The notes beneath the pieces are model-generated. The model ran no database searches. It saw nothing but the letters and a program-made list of their open reading frames with translations, and was not told the origin of the DNA. Below are positions 25,443-33,785 of a stretch of DNA of 40,067 bases, piece by piece (the stretch's first letter is position 1; every line of letters starts with the position of its first letter). Origin of the DNA: Lachnospiraceae bacterium UBA7225 (GTDB taxonomy: Bacteria; Bacillota; Clostridia; Lachnospirales; Lachnospiraceae); the NCBI GenBank assembly GCA_002473385.1, contig DKTR01000074.1, positions 2,515 through 42,581 of the forward strand, read 5' to 3'. Made by a program: the position numbers and the translations under genes.

Positions 25443-25670
25443 CGCGGTACCACCTTCATTTATCTCTCATTATCCTTAACGCGGATCAGACGGGAATTCC
25501 TACACACTGCACTGGCTGCGCCTTTTGCTGCAAAACACCGCACGGCTTCAGAACTCCGGTTCAAAAGCTACCTTCCATCCGTACTTTCCCGGATATCCTT
25601 TCAGCCGGTGGGATATCCTCTCTGGTGGTGCCGCGGATGTACTCCTCTTTCTCACAACCTTTTTTCTAAT
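25443..25670 (-). promoter_or_regulatory. T-box riboswitch controlling valS
   Basis: The minus strand carries AAGGTGGTACCGCG at 25456-25443, matching the T-box consensus AGGGTGGNACCGCG; its UGGU would pair with the ACCA end of a tRNA whose discriminator base is A, which fits tRNA-Val. Upstream are stem-I features: GAGTA on the 5' side near 25639, AGAGAG and GGCTGAAAG further in, and a closing 3' arm CGGATGGAAG. A GTA (valine) triplet right after that arm (25571-25569) is the best specifier candidate, though the neighbouring GGT register cannot be fully excluded by eye. Uncharged tRNA-Val would favour the antiterminator and expression of valS and possibly the genes behind it. Confidence 0.92.
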
Positions 25671-25676
25671 GCCTTT

Positions 25677-25705
25677 ATCATAGCGGACACCCGGAAATTT
25701 GTCAA
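25677..25705 (-). promoter_or_regulatory. Strong vegetative promoter for the valS leader
   Basis: On the minus strand a perfect TTGACA (25705-25700) and TATGAT (25682-25677) are separated by exactly 17 bases. Transcription would begin near 25670, the 5' edge of the T-box. The -35 element lies 46 bases after the stop codon of the upstream glycoside-hydrolase-like gene; I see no good terminator between them. Confidence 0.88.
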
Positions 25706-25750
25706 GCATATTTGCATAAAGCAAACGGGAACACGAAATTTAGTCATGTC

Positions 25751-28621
25751 TTATTTTCCATGATACATCTCTTCAAATTTTGCTTCGTATCCCGCCTTAT
25801 CCAGAATCTTCACCGGAAGGATGCAGCGTGCCCGCTCTATTCCGTCGGCATAGAGCACGGCTGTCAGCGGCTCTGTTTCCAGTTCCTGTCTTCCTTCCAC
25901 ATAAAGCAGAGTATCTTTTCTCACACCGCTTCCATCCTGCCTGAACGGATGATGGTTCAGCATCACACTCTTTTCATCACCTGCCAGCTCATCCGGAAGG
26001 CTCACATAAAATCCAGCCACTCCGTGTGTATATGGATCGATCTGTCCTACCGTGCAAAGCACACCGTTTTCCTCTGAAAAAACAGGCTGATAATCCCACA
26101 TATAAAACTTCTTTTCGGCAGCCTTCCACCCTGCCGGCAGGGACAGCCTTACACTGACATTCTGCCAGCCTTTTGCATCCGGATGTACAATCACAAACCG
26201 AAGCAGGAAAATACCGCATTTTCCAAAAGAAAGCTTCGGCATCACAATGCCATAAGGCTGGAAAATCACTCCATTTTCCGCAAATGCCCTGCATTCTGCA
26301 CGTTCTGTCTCTGCTTCCTGCGCAGAAAATATTTCCACCGGATAACGCAGAACAATCGTTTCTCCCGCACGGATTATTTCTGTCTCCTGCATGCGGCTCT
26401 CCTGTGCCGCAGCCCCGAACGGGCGCACCGCACACTGCAGAGAGAAGTCTTTGTCATTGCGGTTTGTCACAGAAAACATGGTCTCCGTTTCTGTCTCTTT
26501 ATAAATAATATCAAAGCAAAATGCCCCCAGACGTACCTTTTCTAATTTATAGGAGCTCAGCAGACCCTGCGGTCTGATCTGCAGCACTCCTTTCACGCCG
26601 TCCATGCGCAGTCCGTACCACTGCTCCACACTCTGCTGCACCCATGCGCCCTGCCCCTGGCTGCACCGCGTCAGACAACGCTTCTTATTGTATGCGCGTG
26701 GCCACCAGAACAGGGAACCGGTCTCGTCAAGGCGGTCATACAAAATCTGCAGCGTCTCCAGCATTTCTTTGCGCGTATAGCTTCCGCCAAGCCTGAGTGT
26801 GCAGCCGGTTGCCGATGGGTTCATGCCGAAATGCAGCTCGCGCATTGTCTGAAACTCCGGATCATAATTCGTGATAAACAGTGAACGCGCAAATCGGTGC
26901 AGATTTACATAGGGTTCGTAATTGAACTCATACAGACCGTACAAAGGCGCAAGTACGGTAGCCGTATCCTCCCCACCATAATAAAAAAGCTCATCCGGAA
27001 TATAAAACCTTTCCGTGTCCTCTCCCAGATTGTTTCCTCCGCTGATCTGACGCCCAAATACTCCTTCTTCCTCCATACACTCCGCCATATCCAGCGGCAT
27101 CTGCTTCAACAATGCTTCTGTCTTTGCTGACGCTTTTCCAAGCACATTCTGAATCGCGCACCACGATTTCAGTGCATAAAAGCACTGCACATTTGCGCCG
27201 TAATCATATTTCTTAAATACGATCAGATCACTTGCATAGTGGCTGCTGAACAGCACCTTATCCCTGTGCTTGTGCGCCAGCATCCCGCGGTAAACCTCTG
27301 CCAGCCCTTCCACGACCTGCGGATTATTTTTAAAATAGGCACTGTCCCCTGTCAGCTCCAGGTACTTACCTGCAATCAGAAGAGGTGCAATATAGAAAAA
27401 CATACTGTGATCCGTATATAGGCTGAAACGCGGGCGGTTGCGCTCCAGCAGATACTCTACTGCGCGCGGTCCGACCTCCGGAACTGCATACATCACGCTC
27501 ACCACATCCGGCTCAATATCAATGCCCCAGAGCCTCGAAAGTGAGTGTGAGGGCGCTCCCTGCCAGTTTGTAAGCAGCTTTCCCTGTCCGTTAAACGAGA
27601 GACAGTTAAAATTATCCAGAACAAAGCGGATATGCATATCGTGGTACTTTTCGCCCATTTCCTCATTTTCGCGTATTTTTGCCGTCCCGGTCCCCAGACG
27701 TTCTCTCCAGAACCGCGATGTCACATTAAGCCATTCCAGTGCAGTGTGCTGATAGAGAATGCCAAGGCTTTCATGTATCTCTTCCCGGCGGGGTGTCAGA
27801 GCAAGCACGGTTGTAAATATACGGCTCTCACCTGCTTTCAGTTCAAAGGGAACATAAATTCTTGGATTCTGCGCATCCCCCTCATTCACCGCACCCAGAA
27901 GCTGTATCGCCGCGCAGGCTTCCGGATGCCATAAAACAAGCAGCTTCTGGTCCCACTCAGCGCGATATGGACTCTGTGTATAATCCTCAAACCTTTTTCC
28001 GTAATGTTCGAACTGATTCACAAACTTCTGCTCAAAGGACAGACGCAGCTTTCCGCGCATTGTGCAGCCCGCCGTGTTGGTCACCTCTACACAGAACAGC
28101 GCACCTGCCGGTCCCGGAAGCGGATGGATCTGCGAAGCCGGAAGCGCCTCCGCCTCCATGACAGGCGCCAGGGAAAATACGCGTGTTGTCATCTCCGGGA
28201 AGTATGTAACAGTGGCCGGCAGATAATAATCCCGGTACTCTGTCACAGAGCTTTCATTTGCCGCTGCCAGAAAAAGCCCATTATCCATCTCAAAATCATA
28301 GCGCATTTTTCCCAGCAAAAGCGCCGTATCATTCTGAAAATACTGACCGATGTGCCCCTTGAACTGTCCGCCGGCATCCGTTCCGCCCGATGGCACCGCA
28401 TATATCTTATCATGTGGTGTACACGCAAAATGCAGCCTTCCCATGGTATCCTGCCCCAGAAGCGTGCGTCCGTTCGATTGTGTAAAAAGCTGGCGCTCAC
28501 TGAGGGACCAGTCTGTTTTCTCCGAAGTGTCATCGTACTTTGCCTTAAAATATTTTGATGTATGCGACTCCTTCCAGAAATCTTTCCACGCCGGATACAT
28601 CTCTTTTCCACGTAAATGCAT
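25751..28621 (-). CDS. Large cytoplasmic carbohydrate-active enzyme, (alpha/alpha)6-barrel type, family not placed
   Basis: The 956-residue product has no signal peptide. Its N-terminal third (MYPAWKDFWKESHTSKYFKA onward) looks like the beta-sandwich that precedes six-hairpin glycosidases and phosphorylases. The middle, roughly 330-720, has the helical repeat and aromatic/acidic segments of an (alpha/alpha)6 barrel (RLWGIDIEPDVVSVMYAVPE, DELFYYGGEDTATVLAPLYG, QGQGAWVQQSVEQWYGLRMDG). The C-terminus is again beta-rich. It lacks the GH94 GGDWND-type signature I would expect of cellobiose phosphorylase. It is 25 bases after the last permease gene, so it most likely cleaves the imported oligosaccharide inside the cell; substrate and mechanism are unknown. 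A GAAGGGAG site precedes ATG 28621. Confidence 0.75.
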   Translation of the reverse strand: MHLRGKEMYPAWKDFWKESHTSKYFKAKYDDTSEKTDWSLSERQLFTQSNGRTLLGQDTMGRLHFACTPHDKIYAVPSGGTDAGGQFKGHIGQYFQNDTALLLGKMRYDFEMDNGLFLAAANESSVTEYRDYYLPATVTYFPEMTTRVFSLAPVMEAEALPASQIHPLPGPAGALFCVEVTNTAGCTMRGKLRLSFEQKFVNQFEHYGKRFEDYTQSPYRAEWDQKLLVLWHPEACAAIQLLGAVNEGDAQNPRIYVPFELKAGESRIFTTVLALTPRREEIHESLGILYQHTALEWLNVTSRFWRERLGTGTAKIRENEEMGEKYHDMHIRFVLDNFNCLSFNGQGKLLTNWQGAPSHSLSRLWGIDIEPDVVSVMYAVPEVGPRAVEYLLERNRPRFSLYTDHSMFFYIAPLLIAGKYLELTGDSAYFKNNPQVVEGLAEVYRGMLAHKHRDKVLFSSHYASDLIVFKKYDYGANVQCFYALKSWCAIQNVLGKASAKTEALLKQMPLDMAECMEEEGVFGRQISGGNNLGEDTERFYIPDELFYYGGEDTATVLAPLYGLYEFNYEPYVNLHRFARSLFITNYDPEFQTMRELHFGMNPSATGCTLRLGGSYTRKEMLETLQILYDRLDETGSLFWWPRAYNKKRCLTRCSQGQGAWVQQSVEQWYGLRMDGVKGVLQIRPQGLLSSYKLEKVRLGAFCFDIIYKETETETMFSVTNRNDKDFSLQCAVRPFGAAAQESRMQETEIIRAGETIVLRYPVEIFSAQEAETERAECRAFAENGVIFQPYGIVMPKLSFGKCGIFLLRFVIVHPDAKGWQNVSVRLSLPAGWKAAEKKFYMWDYQPVFSEENGVLCTVGQIDPYTHGVAGFYVSLPDELAGDEKSVMLNHHPFRQDGSGVRKDTLLYVEGRQELETEPLTAVLYADGIERARCILPVKILDKAGYEAKFEEMYHGK

Positions 28622-28646
28622 ACTGAATGCTCCCTTCTTTTTCTTA

Positions 28647-29492
28647 TTATCCCTTCACGCCCGTCATGGTAATACCTTCAATCAGATAGCGCTGTCCGAG
28701 CATAAATACTATAATCGCAGGAATGACCACCAGGCACGCAGCCGCCATCATAAGCTGCCACTCCGCGCGGTAGCTCCCAATAAAAAGCTGCAGTCCAAGC
28801 GCTACCGTATATTTATCGTCGCTGTTCAGATAAATCAGCGGTCCAAGGAAATCATTCCAGGTATTCATAAACGCGAACATCCCAACCACTACCAGGGCAG
28901 GCTTTGTCAGCGGCAGGATAATCCGGCAGTATATCTGAAAATGATTTGCCCCGTCAATATACGCTGCCTCATCCATGTCCTTTGGTATGGAAAGGAAAAA
29001 CTGCCGGAGCAGGAAAATATAAAATGCCCCGCCGCCAAGCCATGCCGGAATAATCAGCGGGATCAGACTGTTGGTAAGCCCTATTTTCCGGAACATCAGA
29101 AAGGTAGGAATAATCGTAACTGCCGCCGGAAGCATCATGCTTCCCATAATGCAGGAAAATACAATATTTCTTCCGCCCCAGTCAATACGCGCAAGACCAT
29201 ATGCGCATAAAGAGCTGGTGATTACAGCACCCGTTACCACAAAAAATACCAGCTTCAGCGAGTTAGCATAATATTTCAGAAACGGCAGCGTCGTAAACAC
29301 TTCTTTATAATTTTCCCACCGGAATTTTTCCGGAATCCAGTGGATCGGCACCATAAAAATCTCTACATTGGTCATCAGTGAGCTGCGGATCATCCAGAAA
29401 AGCGGCATGAGACATAATACGCTTCCAAAAATCAGCAGTGCATAGACCAGTATCTGCATCCCTCTCTTTTTTGTCTTCCGTGTCATACTCAT
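28647..29492 (-). CDS. Carbohydrate ABC transporter permease, MalG/LacG type
   Basis: This is the second inner-membrane subunit of a CUT1-type sugar importer, about 281 residues with six helices. The ATPase-docking EAA loop is clear (DEAAYIDGANHFQIYCRIILPLTKPAL). The C-terminus, LIEGITMTGVKG, is the standard end of this subfamily. Its first ATG overlaps the stop of the preceding permease (ATGA, 29489-29492). A second ATG two codons later (29486) is better spaced from the GGGGGTGA ribosome site, so the true start may be there. No ATPase gene is nearby, so a shared MsmX/MsmK-type ATPase elsewhere is likely. Confidence 0.95.
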   Translation of the reverse strand: MSMTRKTKKRGMQILVYALLIFGSVLCLMPLFWMIRSSLMTNVEIFMVPIHWIPEKFRWENYKEVFTTLPFLKYYANSLKLVFFVVTGAVITSSLCAYGLARIDWGGRNIVFSCIMGSMMLPAAVTIIPTFLMFRKIGLTNSLIPLIIPAWLGGGAFYIFLLRQFFLSIPKDMDEAAYIDGANHFQIYCRIILPLTKPALVVVGMFAFMNTWNDFLGPLIYLNSDDKYTVALGLQLFIGSYRAEWQLMMAAACLVVIPAIIVFMLGQRYLIEGITMTGVKG

Positions 29493-30394
29493 TCACCCCC
29501 GTAATAAACCCATTTTTTCTGTAATTTAAACATAATGACCGTCAGCAGCATGATAATCACAAACAGTACCCAGGCAATCGCACTGGCACTGCCCATCCGC
29601 ATAAACTGGAATGCCTCGCGGTACAGGTAATATACATAGAAAAGACTTGCGTTATTCGGACCGCCCTGCGTGATGACATATGCCTGTGTAAACACCTGGA
29701 ACCCATTAATAATCCCCATAACCAGATTATAAAAAATGGTCGGTGTCATCATTGGTATGATCACATGAAGCAGCTTCGCCATTCTTCCGCCGCCGTCAAT
29801 TTCCACCGCTTCCGAAAGCTGCCTTGGAACATCCTGGATTCCTGCGAGAAAAATAACCATCGTTGAGCCAACCGTCCAGAGATTCGTAAATACTAGTGTC
29901 GGAATAACGGTAGACTCGCTGGACAGCCACTGGCATTTCGGAAGTCCCGCCGCCTTTAAGAGCATATTTGCAAGGCCAAAATCCGAATTGAAGATCCAGA
30001 GCCAGACTGCCGACATACCAACTACCGGTACAATAGAGGGCAGATAAAAAATTGTCCGGAATATCCCTTTGCCTTTTACCTCTGTATTCAGAAGGAGCGC
30101 AATACAGAACGCAACAATCAGGGAGGATGGAACCGAAAGTGCCACATAAATGATCGTTACCCACAGCGCTTTAGAAAAGTATGGATCTGTTCCGCTGAAC
30201 AGATTTTTATAATTATCCAGCCCGACAAAGTTACACCTCGAAATCACATTATAGTCTGTAAAACTGTAATATAAGCTTGTACACATCGGTAAAAGAGCAA
30301 AAAAAAGAAAGCCCAGTATACATGGAAGGCAAAACAGCATGCCCCACATGTTCTCTCTCCTTCTTTTTTTCTTACTCATCTGCGTGTTTCTCAT
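29489..30394 (-). CDS. Sugar ABC transporter permease, MalF/LacF type
   Basis: This 301-residue protein with six predicted helices is the first permease of the importer. It begins with a basic cytoplasmic tail (MSKKKRRRENMWGMLFCLPC) and has the typical FFALLPMCTSLYYSFTDYN first loop. Its EAA loop is SEAVEIDGGGRMAKLLHVIIPMMTP. A GGAGG site stands before ATG 30394. It follows the binding-protein gene by 87 bases, a gap that holds a strong hairpin (30435-30458), and overlaps the next permease by four bases. Confidence 0.95.
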   Translation of the reverse strand: MRNTQMSKKKRRRENMWGMLFCLPCILGFLFFALLPMCTSLYYSFTDYNVISRCNFVGLDNYKNLFSGTDPYFSKALWVTIIYVALSVPSSLIVAFCIALLLNTEVKGKGIFRTIFYLPSIVPVVGMSAVWLWIFNSDFGLANMLLKAAGLPKCQWLSSESTVIPTLVFTNLWTVGSTMVIFLAGIQDVPRQLSEAVEIDGGGRMAKLLHVIIPMMTPTIFYNLVMGIINGFQVFTQAYVITQGGPNNASLFYVYYLYREAFQFMRMGSASAIAWVLFVIIMLLTVIMFKLQKKWVYYGGE

Positions 30395-30434
30395 CTTACA
30401 TCCTCCTTCCAGTTTTCTGAATCCTTTTACAGCA

Positions 30435-30458
30435 ATCCCCCGAATTGCTTCGGGGGAT
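30435..30458 (-). promoter_or_regulatory. Stable intercistronic hairpin after the binding-protein gene
   Basis: On the minus strand a perfect ten-base stem ATCCCCCGAA / TTCGGGGGAT is closed by a GCAA loop, a GNRA tetraloop. No T-run follows, so it is not a standard terminator. In maltose-type operons such a structure protects the binding-protein mRNA and keeps the permeases at lower levels; the same role is inferred here. Confidence 0.6.
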
Positions 30459-30481
30459 ATTTAAGATTCTGCCGTCAGAGA

Positions 30482-31846
30482 TTATGCTCTCTCACCATTG
30501 TAGGTTCCTTCTACAAGTGCGTCTACGCTTCCTTTGATTGCACTCATCGCATCAAGCGCTGTCTTACTGCCGGAAAATACCTCATCCAGCGCTGCGCTCA
30601 CCAGCGTATCAATCTCATTAAAGTTCTTCACATTGATTTCTGTTGCAACCGTCAGATTGTTTACAACCGCATCCACACACGCTTCCTTAAAGCCCTCCGG
30701 TCTTGCCCGGAATTCCTCTGATGCCCAGAACTCCAGCTTCTCCGGATCTTCATAGTAAACCTTATGAACCGGCAGCCAGATGGTGCGGAACATTTCTGTG
30801 ATCTCAGCGGAGGATTCCGGATTGGTGATCCACTTATAAAGCTTGATGGTTTCGTCAAGATGCTCTGTCGCCTTAAAAATAATCAGTGATCCGCCATCCA
30901 GATATGTCGTGTAATTTTCGCTGATCGGAAGTACGCCGACACCCCAGTTGCATCCTGCCTCAGCAAGATCAAGATGGTTCCAGCTTCCGTCCAGATACAT
31001 TGCCGCCTGTCTGGAAGCAATTGCGGATGCCGCCGACGGCATGGAGTTTGACGCGATCGATGTCGGCGCCACATGATGAACATTGATCAGATCCGCAAAA
31101 TTCTGAAGCACCTCCGCTGCCGCTTCTTCGCAAAGTCCGAACTGCGTTCCGTCTTCGCTCAGATAGCTGCCTCCATTGGAATATACAAATGACATATAGG
31201 TATTCCAGGACGGTGCAAACATCACGCCATACTGTACAATATTATTTGCGTCAAATTCGGGATCCGCCGCATTACGCCCATCGCCGTCCAGTGTAAGCTG
31301 TTTTGCTACCTCCACGAACTCATCCCATGACCACGCTTCCTCTGTCGTTGTCGGAACTTCAATGCCGGCCTCTCCAAGAATATCTGCATTATACATTAAT
31401 GACGGGCATACATTTGCCATGATCGGTCCTGCAGATTCCGTCTCAGACCAGTTCCACCAGCAGGTGTCCAGATAATTTTCCGGCGCCAGCTCCGGATCCT
31501 CTGCTGCAAGATCAAAGAAGTTGTAAATCAGCCCTTCCTCACCAAACTGGCACTTCCAGGATGCGCTGTAGCTGATATCCGGCGTTTCTCCCGCTGCTAT
31601 CATGGAATTGATTTTTGTCAGAAAATCGTCACTTGGAATATGGATAGCATTTACCTTAATTTCCGGATAGGCTTCCTGGAAGGTCTCCAGCGACGCCTCG
31701 ATCGCTGCCTGTTCTGCTCCGCTTCCCCAGTAGGTAAAGGTAATTGTGCAGGGCTCTGCCGCCTCCTCGGCGCTGATATTCACTACGCCCATTCCTGCAA
31801 AAAGCGCGCCGCAGAGTAAAGCACTAAGCATTTTCTTCATCTTCAT
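30482..31846 (-). CDS. Extracellular sugar-binding protein of an ABC importer
   Basis: The 454-residue product is a family 1 solute-binding protein: ITFTYWGSGAEQAAIEASLETFQEAYPEIKV at the N-terminus of the mature part, DISYSASWKCQFGEEGLIYNF, AAMYLDGSWNHLDLAEAGCNWGVGVLP in the hinge, and a C-terminal helical region. It delivers an oligosaccharide to the two permeases encoded next. The N-terminus is a signal peptide (MKMKKMLSALLCGALFAGMG) that seems to end at NISA-EEA. Unusually for a Gram-positive binding protein, I see no lipobox cysteine at the cleavage site. The 121-base gap upstream of it suggests that it could have its own regulated promoter. Confidence 0.94.
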   Translation of the reverse strand: MKMKKMLSALLCGALFAGMGVVNISAEEAAEPCTITFTYWGSGAEQAAIEASLETFQEAYPEIKVNAIHIPSDDFLTKINSMIAAGETPDISYSASWKCQFGEEGLIYNFFDLAAEDPELAPENYLDTCWWNWSETESAGPIMANVCPSLMYNADILGEAGIEVPTTTEEAWSWDEFVEVAKQLTLDGDGRNAADPEFDANNIVQYGVMFAPSWNTYMSFVYSNGGSYLSEDGTQFGLCEEAAAEVLQNFADLINVHHVAPTSIASNSMPSAASAIASRQAAMYLDGSWNHLDLAEAGCNWGVGVLPISENYTTYLDGGSLIIFKATEHLDETIKLYKWITNPESSAEITEMFRTIWLPVHKVYYEDPEKLEFWASEEFRARPEGFKEACVDAVVNNLTVATEINVKNFNEIDTLVSAALDEVFSGSKTALDAMSAIKGSVDALVEGTYNGERA

Positions 31847-31967
31847 TTCCTCATATCCTCCATTTCATTTCCGTATTCATTTTCACGATTCAAGAAAAGC
31901 TTTTCTATGTACTTATCATAAAGAATCCGGATGCAGATTTCTACCGCACAATTTTTGGAAAACAGCA
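31847..31967 (-). other. Gap between sensor kinase and binding-protein genes, possible regulated promoter region
   Basis: This 121-base gap is much longer than the others in the locus. It contains a perfect 14-base palindrome, AGAAAAGCTTTTCT (31893-31906), and a TATGAT (minus strand, near 31919) without a convincing -35 partner. Binding-protein genes of this type are often the target of the neighbouring YesN regulator, so an activator-dependent promoter here is plausible but not proven. Confidence 0.35.
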
Positions 31968-33776
31968 TTATTTCCGTATTTTAATCTTTATACTGGTTCC
32001 CTCTCCCATCTGGGATGAACACTCTACCCCATATTCCTTCCCATATAAAATTTTAATCCGCTGATTCACATTCGCAATACCGATGGAATCCGGATTGCCA
32101 TTCATGATTTCCTTTATTTTCTGCTGTGTCATACCGCAGCCATTATCCTCCACATAGAACACGACATCATCCCCCTCATACTCCGCATGGATTTCCAGAA
32201 GCCCTTTCTCTTTGATATCCGCAAACCCGTGCAGCAGTGCATTTTCCACAAATGGCTGCAAAAAAAGCTTTGGAACTGAAAGCTGCATAAATTCTTCCGG
32301 AATATCCAGTATTACATCAAATTTGTCTGCAAAACGTATCTGCATAATATAGAGATATCGCTTCAGCCATTCAATATCGTTCTCCAGCGTCTCAAAAAGC
32401 CCCTCGTGATGACTCGTGTATTGCAGCATCCGGGACAGATTCACAATCATCCGGCTGGTCGCCTCCAGGTTCCCTTCCAGACAGGTCCAATTAATGATAT
32501 TCAGTGTATTATAAATAAAATGCGGATTCAGCTGTGCGTTCAGCGCCTTAAGCTGCGTGTCTTTCTGCATCAGCTTGACTTCATAATTCTCATGGATAAG
32601 ATTTCCCAGATCCGCACTCATCTGTTCCAGCCTCCGGTAGAAAAAAGCAAATTCGTCTGACTCATCGTACTCAATTTTCTGGGTAAAATTTCCGCGCCCA
32701 ATATGCTCTATCGTGCCGATCACACGGTAAATCTGCTTATTTACCATGGAAGAGTTCAGCCAGACCACCACGGCGGACACGAGGATCATCGCAAGAAGTG
32801 CAAAGAGCAGATACCGGATATATTGTTTCTGCAGCCCGCCGATCAATGCCGAAACCGGTATTTTCATGATAACCAGCCAGCCCGTAATTTCACTTCTGCT
32901 GTAGCTGAGCAGATATTTTTCTCCATTTTCCCGCACAAAAAAGCCGTCAAACAGGCTCTTTTCGTCCAACGCCGTAAGCCAGTCCGGAGTATAGCTGCCG
33001 CCCGCCGGATATGCCTCATCCGTACTGTAAACAACGCTCCCGGCATTATCCACCACATAGTACGCCGTATCCTTCAGGCTATCGTTTGTACTGTATTTCG
33101 ATAAAATACTTTCCATATAATCGGGTTTAAAATTAATCACCAGAACCGGATTTTCTGCCCCGGGATCATCCTCAAGGCGTTTTACCTTTCCACTGGTGAC
33201 ATCGCTTAAATTCATCTGCCTTACCACCGTGAACAGTTTCCCGTATGGAATCTGATCATCTTTCAGATTCGTAATATGATACATTTCCGTATAGCTGTAG
33301 GTCGGTATCCACACACATTTTCCTTCCGCTCCATAGGCGGCCTTTGCCACCGCGCTTTCTGTAAAGTCCGGGTAATAGTTTTCATCTTCGTTTCCAAAAC
33401 GATAATAGGAAGTGACCAGATGCATGGAATAAATGTCGCTATACCACGGGAAATAACCCCTCAGGATTGCGGAAACCTCTTTGCTGGCCCGCAGCAGCTT
33501 CAGAGAATCATTTCTGTCCTGGTCCTTGAAGATATCATACAGGCGTGTGTCCAGATTCAGCTTTTCCATGGCCTCCTTGATCACCTCCAGCTTGCTGTCA
33601 AGGATATTGCATGTCTTCTGCACGTTTTCTTCAAAGCTGGACAGCGCCTGATTTTCAATCGTCTCCTCTGTATTGCGATAAATCAGCACTGTGATCGCAC
33701 AGAGACACAGACTGATGGTCAGCAGTGTCGTCAGCATCATTTTTGTGCGGATCTTCATTTTCTTTAAGCGTTTCAT
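31968..33776 (-). CDS. YesM-type sensor histidine kinase
   Basis: This 602-residue membrane protein senses an extracellular signal, probably through the sugar-binding protein or the sugar itself. It has one membrane helix at about 12-33, a large extracellular dCACHE-like region (about 35-310), a second helix (about 320-342) and a HAMP linker (RVIGTIEHIGRGNFTQKI). The His_kinase domain follows with ALNAQLNPHFIYNTLN, the phosphorylated residue being His419. The ATPase has the N box LFLQPFVENALLHGF, the G1 box DNGCGM and a second glycine-rich turn (SIGIANVNQRIKILYG). It is 9 bases downstream of the response-regulator frame and is its evident partner. Confidence 0.95.
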   Translation of the reverse strand: MKRLKKMKIRTKMMLTTLLTISLCLCAITVLIYRNTEETIENQALSSFEENVQKTCNILDSKLEVIKEAMEKLNLDTRLYDIFKDQDRNDSLKLLRASKEVSAILRGYFPWYSDIYSMHLVTSYYRFGNEDENYYPDFTESAVAKAAYGAEGKCVWIPTYSYTEMYHITNLKDDQIPYGKLFTVVRQMNLSDVTSGKVKRLEDDPGAENPVLVINFKPDYMESILSKYSTNDSLKDTAYYVVDNAGSVVYSTDEAYPAGGSYTPDWLTALDEKSLFDGFFVRENGEKYLLSYSRSEITGWLVIMKIPVSALIGGLQKQYIRYLLFALLAMILVSAVVVWLNSSMVNKQIYRVIGTIEHIGRGNFTQKIEYDESDEFAFFYRRLEQMSADLGNLIHENYEVKLMQKDTQLKALNAQLNPHFIYNTLNIINWTCLEGNLEATSRMIVNLSRMLQYTSHHEGLFETLENDIEWLKRYLYIMQIRFADKFDVILDIPEEFMQLSVPKLFLQPFVENALLHGFADIKEKGLLEIHAEYEGDDVVFYVEDNGCGMTQQKIKEIMNGNPDSIGIANVNQRIKILYGKEYGVECSSQMGEGTSIKIKIRK

Positions 33777-33785
33777 TTTTCTCCT

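Noticed and set aside
28647..31846. A missing ATPase gene as evidence of a broken importer
   Set aside because: CUT1 sugar importers in Firmicutes commonly share one MsmX/MsmK-type ATPase encoded elsewhere, so its absence here is ordinary.
31893..31906. Perfect palindrome AGAAAAGCTTTTCT as a regulator operator
   Set aside because: Short AT-rich palindromes arise by chance, there is only one copy and no promoter could be fixed beside it; mentioned only as part of the gap description.
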